A stretch of DNA of 27,023 nt from CAYVMN01 sp964452575 (GCA_964452575.1 CAYVMN010000032.1:1-27023); one strand, 5' to 3'; positions 7,788 through 15,301 are shown, counted from the stretch's first letter. Notes: generated from the sequence alone by a model not told the origin. Program-made: numbers and translations.

Positions 7788-8014
7788 GTCTGCTCCTTAT
7801 TCGTCATTTGGCAGTGGGCAAAAGGCAGTAGTCAGTCGATAGGCCCCAGCCTATGGGGTGCCCGGCTTGGAGAGGCCTGGACCCCGGGGGAGGGAATCAC
7901 TCACCAAGAGTTTGAGTTGCGTTCTGATTTTCTTCGGGATTGTTGTCTGATATTTTGAACTGATGACTGACTGCATTTCTTATCCCATCTCACGCCCATT
8001 TCCCTTACAAATTG

Positions 8015-8043
8015 AGAATACCGTAAGGACAAATGATCGTCAA
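8015..8043 (-). promoter_or_regulatory. Candidate sigma70 promoter for the PqqD-led operon
   Basis: Read on the - strand: -35 TTGACG (8043-8038), 17-bp spacer, -10 TATTCT (8020-8015). Transcription would start near 8008, giving a leader of about 220 nt before the PqqD-like ATG at 7787. Hexamer match and spacing are good; there is no other support. Confidence 0.35.
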
Positions 8044-8175
8044 GAGCCCCAGCAACTCAACAGCAATACTCAATATGGCTTCAATGAGGCCTCTGAAGGT
8101 TGGGGGAATGTCATCACGATTCCGTCTTCCATCGTAAATAAGAAACATTTGACAGGATTGACATGACATGACTTA

Positions 8176-8206
8176 TTTTTTGCCTTTCCAGATGAAAGGC
8201 AAAAAA
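8176..8206. repeat. Perfect 13-bp inverted repeat (hairpin)
   Basis: Arms 8176-8188 (TTTTTTGCCTTTC) and 8194-8206 (its exact reverse complement) flank a 5-nt loop CAGAT. The T-run is on the 5' side and the A-run on the 3' side in both orientations, the reverse of an intrinsic terminator, so it is listed as a repeat. It could be a protein-binding or recombination site. Confidence 0.5.
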
Positions 8207-8591
8207 GATCCATGAGTATCAAGCAGTAGTCTCATGTCTCTAAATCATCCAGCACCCGGGCAGGCAGCGGCGCCTCCTAAACCTCTGCTTGGTGTTCGAT
8301 TACTTGAAGATGACAAAAAACTCGTCCAATCAGCTCGCCTTTCAAATTGAGGAGGACAAATTTACCATGGCTGGCCTGGGGTCATCTTGATTTGTGAATT
8401 GAGTGGTGGTATGCTCGCCCAACTATTATGGGTTCACGGGAGAGGGACAGGTGCCGAAACCGGACCTGATTTGGTCTCACCTTTTGGGTGAGGATGCCCG
8501 CAAGGTCTGTCGGGAGAAGGTATAGGCGTACGCTGGAGAAGAGAAGGAGAACAGGGATCTTCTGGTATTTTAAGGAGGGAGCTGACACTAT

Positions 8592-8909
8592 ATGGACGAT
8601 CCGAGATTGATAAGCGCACGGGCGGTCATGCGGGAATGTTTCTGGGGTGATTATCAGATCACGGTCGAAGAACTCCTCAAGCGCATAGCGGCTGATGAAC
8701 CAGGCTTCGACCGTCTTGTGTTTTCAAAAATCGTGGAAAACAGTTCTTACCCTTCCCGGCATATTCGCGCCCTATTTCATCCCGACAGATGGCGCATTTT
8801 GGTGGATCGCTACTTGAAAACGGGGAGAAATACGAAAAGGATTCGACTTGTGGCGGCCAACCTGACGGGGAACTACGAGCTGGCAAAGGAATATAGATGG
8901 AGAATATAG
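8592..8909 (+). CDS. Small hypothetical protein paired with AbiE-like toxin
   Basis: A 105-residue protein, 'MDDPRLISARAVMRECFWGDYQITVEELLKRI...', not recognised as a named family. It is mostly helical and basic near its C-terminus ('RIRLVAANLTGNYELAKEYRWRI'). The start has AAGGAGGGAG about 10 nt upstream, a good ribosome site. Its 3' end overlaps the AbiE-like toxin reading frame by 13 bp, the arrangement typical of toxin-antitoxin or accessory-gene pairs, so it may be the cognate antitoxin or a helper. It does not show the winged-helix features of AbiEi that I would expect. The partner is broken, so this gene may be on its way to decay although its own frame is intact. Confidence 0.55.
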   Translation: MDDPRLISARAVMRECFWGDYQITVEELLKRIAADEPGFDRLVFSKIVENSSYPSRHIRALFHPDRWRILVDRYLKTGRNTKRIRLVAANLTGNYELAKEYRWRI

Positions 8910-9219
8910 ATTACAGGGCGGTGTATCGCATTCAGGACCGGGTGCTGAAAGTTGTTTTCGGGGCCGATACCACTTTTTATCTGACCGGCGGCACCTGTTT
9001 GAATCGGTTTTTTTTGAAAAACGGTACTCTGCGGATCTGGATTTGTTCACCAATGAGAATCACCTTTTTCGAGAGGATGTGCGGACCCTTCTGGATGCGT
9101 TTGACTTAACAGCTTCCAAATACGAGGTCTCAGTGGATGCGAGGGACTTTGTGAGGCTTGTTGTGGAATCCCCGAGGCGGAGTGGCGACAGGCAGGCGTC
9201 GGACCAAACAAGTCCTTGA
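8897..9219 (+). pseudogene. AbiEii-like nucleotidyltransferase toxin, frameshifted and 3'-truncated
   Basis: The first frame (ATG 8897) encodes 'YRIQDRVLKVVFGADTTFYLTGGTCLNRFF', the N-terminus of AbiEii/AbiGii-type nucleotidyltransferase toxins (the 'L-T-G-G-T-x-L-x-R' motif). It then runs out of family sequence at an eight-T tract (9008-9015). The -1 frame immediately continues with 'EKRYSADLDLFTNENHLF', the D-L-D-L-F active-site motif, and 'REDVRTLLDAFDL', and ends at TGA 9217-9219. Rejoined, the product is about 107 residues against roughly 200 or more in the family, so the C-terminal half is missing. The zero frame alone stops at 9109. The shift occurs at T TTT TTG, a canonical -1 slippery heptamer. 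Frameshift plus missing half argue for a pseudogene; programmed frameshifting is the alternative. Confidence 0.75.
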
Positions 9220-9292
9220 CAGGGCAAAGAGATGTAGCATATGTTTCGAATCATTATAAGGCCCCTGAGGCGTAAACATATAGGGCCACACG

Positions 9293-9715
9293 ATGAAATT
9301 GAACCTTACGGCGCTGAAAAGGTGCCTTGATGAAAAACCAGAGGTTGTTGCCGCCTATCTTTTCGGATCTGCAGCTGAGGAATCATCCGTTGTAAATGAC
9401 GTGGATATACTGGTGCTGCTGCATCCGGATGCGGACAGGTATGAGGCCCATTTCCATTTAAGCGGAAGCGTTGCCAACGCCCTCGGCATCTCCGAAGACC
9501 GCATAGACATGCTGTTCCTCAATTTGGACGAAGCAGAACCCGCGGTTCTTTATCATGCCATAAACCGCGGTGTTCTGTTGAAAAACATTGACTCAAATTT
9601 CTTGAGCGACAGGATTGATTCCCTTTCAAGGTATTTTTTGGAAAACGAGCCCATGATTCTGCAAGCGAAACGCCTTAGACAAGAACGAATAGAGGCATTT
9701 TGTGCGAATAGATAA
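9293..9715 (+). CDS. mntA: MntA-like nucleotidyltransferase antitoxin
   Basis: A 140-residue minimal nucleotidyltransferase with 'YLFGSAAEESSVVNDVDILVLL': Gly25-Ser26 followed by Asp36-x-Asp38, the G-S-x9-D-x-D metal and nucleotide-binding motif. A third candidate Asp is in 'DRIDMLFLN' (Asp72). In the HepT/MntA (type VII) toxin-antitoxin system, MntA transfers AMP from ATP onto a tyrosine of the HepT RNase and silences it. The next gene is a HEPN protein with that tyrosine, overlapping by 14 bp, which supports the assignment strongly. The length is typical. The pair sits just after the broken AbiE-like pair, in an accessory island. Confidence 0.85.
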   Translation: MKLNLTALKRCLDEKPEVVAAYLFGSAAEESSVVNDVDILVLLHPDADRYEAHFHLSGSVANALGISEDRIDMLFLNLDEAEPAVLYHAINRGVLLKNIDSNFLSDRIDSLSRYFLENEPMILQAKRLRQERIEAFCANR

Positions 9716-10190
9716 AGAACGGATAGAGAAATACGTTGACAGGATTGCCGCAGAGACAACTGATCTCGAGAATGTCCTTGCTCGCCCGGATAAAGAGATC
9801 TTACAAGATCTTCATGTTTTAAAAAGCCTCAAGTACTCGACGATCATCATAGCCGAGGCCATAGCCAGCACGCTGCAGCATATCCTCGCCAAACGCCACA
9901 ATGCTGTGGTTGATGGCTATATGGATGTCTTTAGAAAGAGTAGAGAGCACGGTGTACTGTCTGATGAACTGGTTTCTCGCCTTCAGCCATTTCTCAGTTT
10001 TCGAAATATGCTTGTCCATCAGTACTGGCGGGTCAGGGATCAGAGATTTCTGACAAACTTGCGAGATGGCCTGGGGGATTTCCATGAGTTTGTAAGAGAT
10101 ATGAGTGCTATCATATGCGAACCAAGCAAGGAAATTATCAATGAAAAAGATGATGGCTCCCATGGAAACGCTCGTGCAGAACGTGCCTGA
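9702..10190 (+). CDS. hepT: HepT-like HEPN domain RNase toxin (DUF86)
   Basis: A 162-residue, mainly helical protein with the HEPN catalytic motif R-x4-H-x-Y in 'RNMLVHQYW': Arg101, His106 and Tyr108. Arg and His form the RNase active site; Tyr is the residue that MntA adenylylates in known HepT/MntA pairs. All three are present, so the toxin looks functional. It starts at GTG 9702 and overlaps the MntA-like gene by 14 bp. It carries about 20 extra C-terminal residues ('KEIINEKDDGSHGNARAERA') beyond the usual family end of roughly 140, perhaps a read-on into former neighbouring sequence. The antitoxin-first order is one of the orders seen for this system. Confidence 0.85.
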   Translation: MRIDKERIEKYVDRIAAETTDLENVLARPDKEILQDLHVLKSLKYSTIIIAEAIASTLQHILAKRHNAVVDGYMDVFRKSREHGVLSDELVSRLQPFLSFRNMLVHQYWRVRDQRFLTNLRDGLGDFHEFVRDMSAIICEPSKEIINEKDDGSHGNARAERA

Positions 10191-10305
10191 CATCTCTTGT
10201 CGGACCATCAGAATATCTTCCACGTGCCAAGATTAGGACGCGTAGACCCGCCTGCCATGCAAGGCACGAGCGGGCAGGTGCCCCCGGTATCTTTTTCATG
10301 ACTGC

Positions 10306-10530
10306 TCATTCATAGGTAAGCGGTAAGGGGTGAAAGGAATATGAAAACCTAGGCACCAAGAAGACGTGCTCGGTTTCCAAAATGTGTGCGAGGTATTCCG
10401 AAAAGGCCTTCTTGATGTCGAATCGCACCCCCGAATACTCGACCGAGGATGGTTACCATGTCACGTTTCCAAACCTCAGATACTCCCGGTCCGGCTTGTC
10501 TGCTGCCGCCTCAGCGTCCCTCTTGGGCGA
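10306..10530 (-). pseudogene. Possible decayed coding remnant, identity unknown
   Basis: One - strand frame reads '...DKPDREYLRFGNVTW', a stop at 10455-10453, then 'PSSVEYSGVRFDIKKAFSEY' and on to 'LAHILETEHVFLVPRFSYSF', ending at TGA 10308-10306. The amino-acid mix looks like a soluble protein rather than random translation. There is no start codon context and I do not recognise the family. It may be chance. Confidence 0.2.
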
Positions 10531-10551
10531 TCTGACTTATACACTAGCTGA

Positions 10552-10581
10552 TTGACGTCCTCTCAGATTCTGCGGTATGAA
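10552..10581 (+). promoter_or_regulatory. Candidate sigma70 promoter for the nucleotidyltransferase/ABC exporter operon
   Basis: -35 TTGACG (10552-10557), 18-bp spacer, -10 TATGAA (10576-10581), about 44 bp before the TTG start at 10625. Reasonable hexamers and position; no further support. Confidence 0.35.
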
Positions 10582-10612
10582 AATATAAGGTTTCTTTTCA
10601 TTTGGGCTGGAT

Positions 10613-10618
10613 GGAGGT
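10613..10618 (+). promoter_or_regulatory. Ribosome binding site GGAGGT supporting a TTG start
   Basis: GGAGGT lies 6 nt before TTG 10625. This near-consensus site decides the start of the following gene, because the frame has no ATG nearby. Confidence 0.6.
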
Positions 10619-10624
10619 GCTTAT

Positions 10625-11884
10625 TTGGAGCACAAGAATTTACTGAACCTCGCCAGTGTGCCTTTGGAGTTAAGACTCATTCTTGCCTGCCTTCGTGCCT
10701 CGGCCGGCCAAGAGGGGAGAAGCGAGATCAGTGCGCTGAGCAAAAGGACAATCGATTGGGATGCCCTAATTAGGCTGGTTGATCGGCACCGGGTTCCTTC
10801 AATGGTATACAGAAGTCTAAACCGGTTTGCTAGTGATACCGTGCCCGAACCTGTCCTCCCGCGTTTAAGGGGGCGTTTCCAGACAAATGCGAAGCAGGCC
10901 CTCCTAAAGACCGCTGAACTGGTGCGCATATTGAGGCGGTTTGAGCAGAGTGGAATTCCTGCCTTGCCTCTTAAGGGTCCGGTCTTGGCCCTCCAGATTT
11001 ATGGCGATCTAGGGTCACGGCATGTTGGAGACCTGGACATAATGGTCGCCCCGGAGTGTGTGAAGGAGGCGGAAAAGAGCTTAGTGCAGGAAGGCTACCG
11101 ACGCACCCATCCAGGTTTTGAGATGACACCCAGACAGGGCTTGGCTTACGTTCAGAATAACCACCACTTTGGATACTATTGTCAAGACCGTCGAATCAGG
11201 GTGGAGCTTCATTGGAGGTTTGACTCCAATCGTTACCTCTTCCCCTTGAAATTCGATGATGCCTGGAAAGACCGACGAATTCTCCATATGGGGGGCACCG
11301 ATGTGGCAACCCTTTCTATTGAAGATACGATTCTGTTTCTGTGTGTCCACGGTGGCGTTCACGCCTGGTTCAGGCTGTTCTGGCTGAACGACCTGGCCCG
11401 GCTTTTGCTTAAATATCAAACCGTTGACTGGACCACGTTGATGGAACACGCTGCTCGCCTGGACATCCAGCGCATGGCGGCCGAAGGTCTTATACTGTCA
11501 AACCGGTTGTTCGATTCCTCATTGCCAGAGCCGGTCCGCGTTTACGCTGAGGAGGACAAGGGCGCGTATGACCTTGCCGGAATGTCCCTTTATCTCATGA
11601 AGCATGCCGGTGGACCATCTCCTAGACCATTCACCCATGCATATGCCTATAGTAAAATACACGGATTTGGGCTTCGGAGCGATCCGCGATATAAGCTGGC
11701 CTTCTGTCTGAACCTGATAGGAGCCAAGTATGGCGACTGGGATACATTTCCATTACCGGATGCCTTCTTTTCCCTTTATTACGTGATAAGGCCCTTTTTC
11801 TGGTTCTTTCGCTGGTATGTCAGGGGCACAAAGGTCTACCGGGAAGGACCGTTAGGCGGTGCGAACAATGAGGGCGCGAGATAG
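10625..11884 (+). CDS. NTP_transf_5 family nucleotidyltransferase-like protein
   Basis: A 419-residue protein of the 'uncharacterised nucleotidyltransferase' family. The signature is 'GIPALPLKGPVLALQIYGDLGSRHVGDLDIMV' at about residues 111-142: a G-x-x-x-L-P-L-K-G strand, then R-x-x-x-D-L-D-I, the metal-binding D-x-D of the polymerase-beta fold. 'IRVELHWRF' supplies a likely third acidic residue. Later segments ('IEDTILFLCVHGGVHAWFRLFWLNDLARLL') are helical and typical of the family. Such genes often sit with PqqD-like proteins, asparagine-synthase or lasso-type enzymes and ABC exporters in peptide and polysaccharide loci; their substrate is not known. The TTG start is supported by GGAGGT 6 nt upstream. 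It overlaps the ABC exporter gene by 17 bp, so the two form an operon. Confidence 0.8.
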   Translation: MEHKNLLNLASVPLELRLILACLRASAGQEGRSEISALSKRTIDWDALIRLVDRHRVPSMVYRSLNRFASDTVPEPVLPRLRGRFQTNAKQALLKTAELVRILRRFEQSGIPALPLKGPVLALQIYGDLGSRHVGDLDIMVAPECVKEAEKSLVQEGYRRTHPGFEMTPRQGLAYVQNNHHFGYYCQDRRIRVELHWRFDSNRYLFPLKFDDAWKDRRILHMGGTDVATLSIEDTILFLCVHGGVHAWFRLFWLNDLARLLLKYQTVDWTTLMEHAARLDIQRMAAEGLILSNRLFDSSLPEPVRVYAEEDKGAYDLAGMSLYLMKHAGGPSPRPFTHAYAYSKIHGFGLRSDPRYKLAFCLNLIGAKYGDWDTFPLPDAFFSLYYVIRPFFWFFRWYVRGTKVYREGPLGGANNEGAR

Positions 11885-13673
11885 ACAGTCGCAGGGCGTG
11901 CTGCGCCATTATATCGAGACCTTGTTCCAGTATGCACGGGCGAGGGCCTGGATTTCTCTTGGCCTGATGGTGTTTCTTGGCCTGACCCAGGGCGCCGGGC
12001 TGGTGATGCTCATTCCTTTTCTGCAATTGATCGGGCTGGGAGCTGCAAAGACTCCGGTCGGCCTTGCAGCACATATTGGTAATATGTTCGCCTGGTTCGG
12101 TCTGCAGTTGACCCTATCGTCGATCTTATGCCTATACGTAGGAATCGTGGCGGCTTACGCTACGGTCACGCGGTACCGGGACGTGCTCGACACCAGGCTT
12201 ATTTACGGATTTACCCAGGCCCTGCGCAACAGGCTGTACCAGGCCCTTTGCCGTGCCGATTGGCTGTGTTTCCTGCGGACAAAGGCATCGGATGTGACCC
12301 ATGTCCTCACCGCTGATCTCCAGCGGGTGGGCTTTGCGACACAGCAATTGCTCCAGTTGACCGGGACCGTCATCATTGCCGGGGTGCATATCGCGGTCGC
12401 TCTCATTATCTCAGTTCCCATGACCCTGCTTGTATTGGCATGTGGCGGTGGGTTTCTCTTGGTGCTCCACCCCCTCAATCGGCAGGCCCATGGCGCCGGA
12501 AAGGCCTTTCGGGGCTCCATGAATGATATGTATTCGGCGGTCACCGAACACCTGGGCGGCATGAAGATCGCCAAAAGTTTCAGCCTGGAGGGTGCGCACG
12601 AGGAAGATTTTCGAAACATCACCAAAGGTGTCACGGAACAGATGGTTCATTTTACCAGGGTGAATGCGGCCACGCGGATGTACTATGAAATCGGGGCCGC
12701 CGTTGCACTGGCGGCGTTTTTTTTCGTTGCAGTGGAAATTGTAGGCATGCCTGCAGGAAATCTGCTGCTCATCGTTTTCCTGTTTGCCCGGCTTCTGCCC
12801 AGGTTTTCCATGATCCAGCAGTCGGTGCAGCGGATTTCAAACTCCCTCCCTTCCTTTGAAGCGGTTCTTGAGATGGAAAAACGGTTTGAGGAGACAAAGG
12901 AACCTGTTTCCGCCGGTGCTGTGAGGCCTGTCAGGCTGGACAGGGAAATCCATCTTTCCAATGTCTCCTTTCGTTATGACAAGGGAGCTGAAATCTGGGC
13001 CTTGCGGGATGTGGATGTCATCATTCCCGCCGGGGGCATGACAGCTATTGTGGGGCCATCCGGGGCCGGTAAGAGCACCATGGCGGATCTGATACTGGGG
13101 CTCCTTTCGCCTGAAAAGGGCATGGTAAGCATTGACGGCCAACCCCTGAAAGGCTCCTTGTTGCATCGGTGGCGGCTCTCGGTTGGATATGTGCCCCAGG
13201 ACACCTTTTTGTTCCATGATACCATTCGGGTGAACCTGCTCTGGGCCCTCCCGGATGCAAAAGATGCAGATCTCTGGACGGCGCTTCGCATGGCCGCTGC
13301 CGAGGCGTTTGTGTCCCGTATGCCGGAGGGTTTAGATACGGTTGTGGGAGACCGGGGAGTGCGGCTCTCTGGCGGCGAGCGCCAAAGGATAGCCTTGGCC
13401 AGGGCCCTCTTACGCAAGCCTTCACTGCTGCTGCTCGATGAGGCCACAAGCTCATTAGACACGAAAAGCGAGCGGGGCATCCAGGGGGCCATGGACAAGG
13501 TCCGCGGGGAGTTGACCATTGTGGTGATAGCCCACCGGTTTTCCACCATCCAGAGGGCCGATAGGATCGTGGTACTAGAAAACGGCGAAGTGGTTGAACA
13601 AGGCACGTGGGACGAACTGGGCGAACTACCGGAAGGTCGATTCCGGTCATTAGTTGCGACTCCAATAAGATAG
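11868..13673 (+). CDS. MsbA-type ABC exporter (fused membrane and ATPase domains)
   Basis: About 601 residues in the half-transporter layout. An N-terminal membrane domain of roughly six helices covers residues 20-300 (e.g. 'LGLMVFLGLTQGAGLVMLIPFLQLIGL'). The ATPase domain has Walker A 'GPSGAGKST' (Lys402), Q-loop 'VGYVPQDTFLF', signature 'LSGGERQRIALARALL', Walker B 'LLLLDEATSSLD' and H-loop 'VVIAHRFSTI'. All catalytic elements are intact. It would work as a homodimer in the inner membrane, exporting a lipid, glycan or peptide. Starts: GTG 11859 and ATG 11868 are both in frame; ATG is chosen. It overlaps the nucleotidyltransferase-like gene by 17 bp, implying one transcript. There is no peptidase C39 domain, so it does not itself process a double-glycine peptide. 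The cargo is unknown. Confidence 0.88.
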   Translation: MRARDRQSQGVLRHYIETLFQYARARAWISLGLMVFLGLTQGAGLVMLIPFLQLIGLGAAKTPVGLAAHIGNMFAWFGLQLTLSSILCLYVGIVAAYATVTRYRDVLDTRLIYGFTQALRNRLYQALCRADWLCFLRTKASDVTHVLTADLQRVGFATQQLLQLTGTVIIAGVHIAVALIISVPMTLLVLACGGGFLLVLHPLNRQAHGAGKAFRGSMNDMYSAVTEHLGGMKIAKSFSLEGAHEEDFRNITKGVTEQMVHFTRVNAATRMYYEIGAAVALAAFFFVAVEIVGMPAGNLLLIVFLFARLLPRFSMIQQSVQRISNSLPSFEAVLEMEKRFEETKEPVSAGAVRPVRLDREIHLSNVSFRYDKGAEIWALRDVDVIIPAGGMTAIVGPSGAGKSTMADLILGLLSPEKGMVSIDGQPLKGSLLHRWRLSVGYVPQDTFLFHDTIRVNLLWALPDAKDADLWTALRMAAAEAFVSRMPEGLDTVVGDRGVRLSGGERQRIALARALLRKPSLLLLDEATSSLDTKSERGIQGAMDKVRGELTIVVIAHRFSTIQRADRIVVLENGEVVEQGTWDELGELPEGRFRSLVATPIR

Positions 13674-13710
13674 GGCACTGAGAAGGGGCCAAAGGAAAAG
13701 GTATCATATT

Positions 13711-15123
13711 ATGGATAAAGAGGCATTCCGACGATTCGGCTATAAATTTGTTGATTGGGTGGCCGACTACCTGACTGATGTTGGCGAGTATCCCGTGATG
13801 TCACAGGTAATGCCTGGCGAAATAAAGGAAAGAATCCCTTTAGAACCCCCGGCCAAGGGCGAGCCAATGGATAGGATCTTCGAAGACTTTAAAAAAATCA
13901 TCCTCCCGGGGATTACCCACTGGCAGCACCCTTCCTGGTTTGCCTATTTCCCGGCGAATAACAGCCCCCCATCCATCCTGGCGGAATTGTTGACATCCGG
14001 CATTGGGGCACAGTGCATGCTCTGGCAGACATCTCCTGCAGCGGCCGAACTGGAAGAGATGGTCCTGGAATGGTTGCGCAAGATGCTAGGGCTTCCTGAA
14101 GGGATGGCCGGAGTCATTCAGGATACGGCCTCTACCTCTACCCTTTGTGCCTTGCTTACCGCAAGGGAGAAGGCCACAGATTTTGAGGCGAATCTTAAGG
14201 GGGTCAACAGACCCCTTGTGGTTTATGCCTCAGAGGAGGCACACTCAAGCATAGAGAAGGGGGTCAAGATTGCAGGCTACGGGAAGGAGTCTCTCCGTTA
14301 CATACCAGCTGACAATACATTCGCAATGGTCCCGTCAAGGCTTGAAGAGGCAATTGTTAGAGATAGGGAGGAAGGATTATGTCCTGCCTGTGTTGTTGCT
14401 ACCCTTGGGACCACCTCTTCAACCGCAATAGACCCCTTGGAGCCCATCGGAAAGATATGCAGGCGTTACGGGGTGTGGCTCCACGTGGATGCCGCCTTTG
14501 CAGGGACGGCCGCCATCCTTCCGGAGAAGAAGGCCATGCTGAAAGGGGCCGAGTACATGGACTCCTTTGTCTTTAACCCCCACAAGTGGATGTTTACCAA
14601 TTTCGACTGTTCGGCATACTTTGTGAAAGACCCCGGTGCATTGATCCGGACCTTTGAAATCCATCCGGAATATCTAAAGACGGGTGTGGATGCCCAGGTC
14701 AAGAATTTTAGGGACTGGGGGATTCAGCTGGGAAGGAGATTCAGGGCCCTCAAATTGTGGTTTGTAATTCGGTCTTATGGGGTAGAAGGGCTTCAGGAGG
14801 CGGTGAGACGGCACATACGCATGGCCCAGGATTTTGAGGAGTGGGTCGAGGGGCATCGTGGCTTCGAACTCCTTGCCCCTGTGAACTTGAGCGTGGTCTG
14901 CTTCAGGCTAAACGACGGACGATCAGAAGATGCCCTCGAAGTCCTGAACAAGAAACTCCACGAGGGCCTCAACAAGACAGGGAAAGTATACCTGACCCAT
15001 ACCCGTTTAAAGGGTAAATACGCCATTCGTATGGCCATAGGCCAGAGGACAACCGAGGAAAGGCACGTGAAAGAGGCTTGGGATTTGATTGTCGCAAAGG
15101 CAGAAGAGTTGTTTACCCTTTGA
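13711..15123 (+). CDS. Aromatic-L-amino-acid decarboxylase (group II PLP decarboxylase)
   Basis: A 470-residue enzyme full length for the DOPA/tryptophan/tyrosine decarboxylase family. The start 'FRRFGYKFVDWVADYL', 'HWQHPSWFAYFP' and 'LTSGIGAQCMLWQTSPAAAELE' are family landmarks. PLP residues: His178 ('SEEAHSSIEKG', stacks on the ring), Asp260 ('LHVDAAFAG', pyridine nitrogen) and Lys292 ('FNPHKWM', Schiff base). The mobile-loop Tyr321 ('HPEYLK') is exactly 29 residues after the Lys, as Tyr332 is after Lys303 in the human enzyme, so true decarboxylation is expected. It converts an aromatic amino acid to the amine plus CO2. It lies 37 bp after the exporter on the same strand and may be co-transcribed. 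Its role with the exporter is unknown, and substrate choice cannot be read from the sequence. Confidence 0.88.
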   Translation: MDKEAFRRFGYKFVDWVADYLTDVGEYPVMSQVMPGEIKERIPLEPPAKGEPMDRIFEDFKKIILPGITHWQHPSWFAYFPANNSPPSILAELLTSGIGAQCMLWQTSPAAAELEEMVLEWLRKMLGLPEGMAGVIQDTASTSTLCALLTAREKATDFEANLKGVNRPLVVYASEEAHSSIEKGVKIAGYGKESLRYIPADNTFAMVPSRLEEAIVRDREEGLCPACVVATLGTTSSTAIDPLEPIGKICRRYGVWLHVDAAFAGTAAILPEKKAMLKGAEYMDSFVFNPHKWMFTNFDCSAYFVKDPGALIRTFEIHPEYLKTGVDAQVKNFRDWGIQLGRRFRALKLWFVIRSYGVEGLQEAVRRHIRMAQDFEEWVEGHRGFELLAPVNLSVVCFRLNDGRSEDALEVLNKKLHEGLNKTGKVYLTHTRLKGKYAIRMAIGQRTTEERHVKEAWDLIVAKAEELFTL

Positions 15124-15301
15124 TTCTCGCGATCTCGTCATACATCTCGATCCTGGGTTTCCCGTCCAGCATGGGGCCCAGGAGGTTAACAGGTTCACAT
15201 CTTATTAATGGATGATGCTAGGCTTTCGATTCCTGCCGGTCTCTATACCAGTCTCTTCAGATTGTCAAGAAGGACGGAACCCTGGTGCCGGCGGGTGGTC
15301 T

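Larger units (their letters stand above)
7788..8591. other. 800-bp intergenic region: leader of the PqqD operon and accessory-island edge
   Basis: No convincing gene. The part nearest 7788 is the probable 5' leader of the - strand operon, with a candidate promoter at 8015-8043 (-) and a small hairpin ATAGGC/GCCTAT near 7839-7854. A strong perfect inverted repeat lies at 8176-8206. On the + strand, small frames exist (for example GTG 8451 to TAG 8525, 24 codons, after a GGAGAGG-like site), but none matches a family I know. Sequence at 8150-8172 carries short GACATGAC direct repeats. It reads like worn accessory DNA. Confidence 0.5.
10191..10624. other. 434-bp intergenic region with a decayed - strand reading frame
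   Basis: No intact gene. A C-rich hairpin-forming stretch lies at 10249-10280 (CCTGCC ... GGCAGG). Reading the - strand from about 10530 to the TGA at 10308-10306 gives a protein-like sequence interrupted by a TAA at 10455-10453. The last 75 bp carry the promoter and ribosome site for the gene at 10625. Confidence 0.45.

Noticed and set aside
7901..7999. A 32-codon - strand frame just before the PqqD-like gene, considered as a RiPP precursor.
   Set aside because: Ribosome site too close to the ATG, composition basic and without a recognisable leader or core; no support beyond position.
7963..8166. A 67-codon + strand frame in the leader region, considered as a precursor peptide.
   Set aside because: No ribosome site, no leader or core pattern, and it runs opposite to the PqqD-like gene.
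8234..8350. A 38-codon + strand frame in the island edge.
   Set aside because: No ribosome site and no similarity to any family I know.
13711..15123. Possible aromatic acetaldehyde synthase: a Phe in 'VKNFRDWG' where the human decarboxylase has Tyr.
   Set aside because: Counting from the PLP lysine, the catalytic loop Tyr332 of the human enzyme corresponds to Tyr321 in 'HPEYLK', which is present. The Phe aligns with human Tyr346, which is not the switch residue.
15113..15222. A - strand frame antisense to the decarboxylase 3' end reading 'NLLGPMLDGKPRIEMYDEIA'.
   Set aside because: Protein-like in appearance but only about 36 codons, stop-bounded and without a recognisable family; too short to call.
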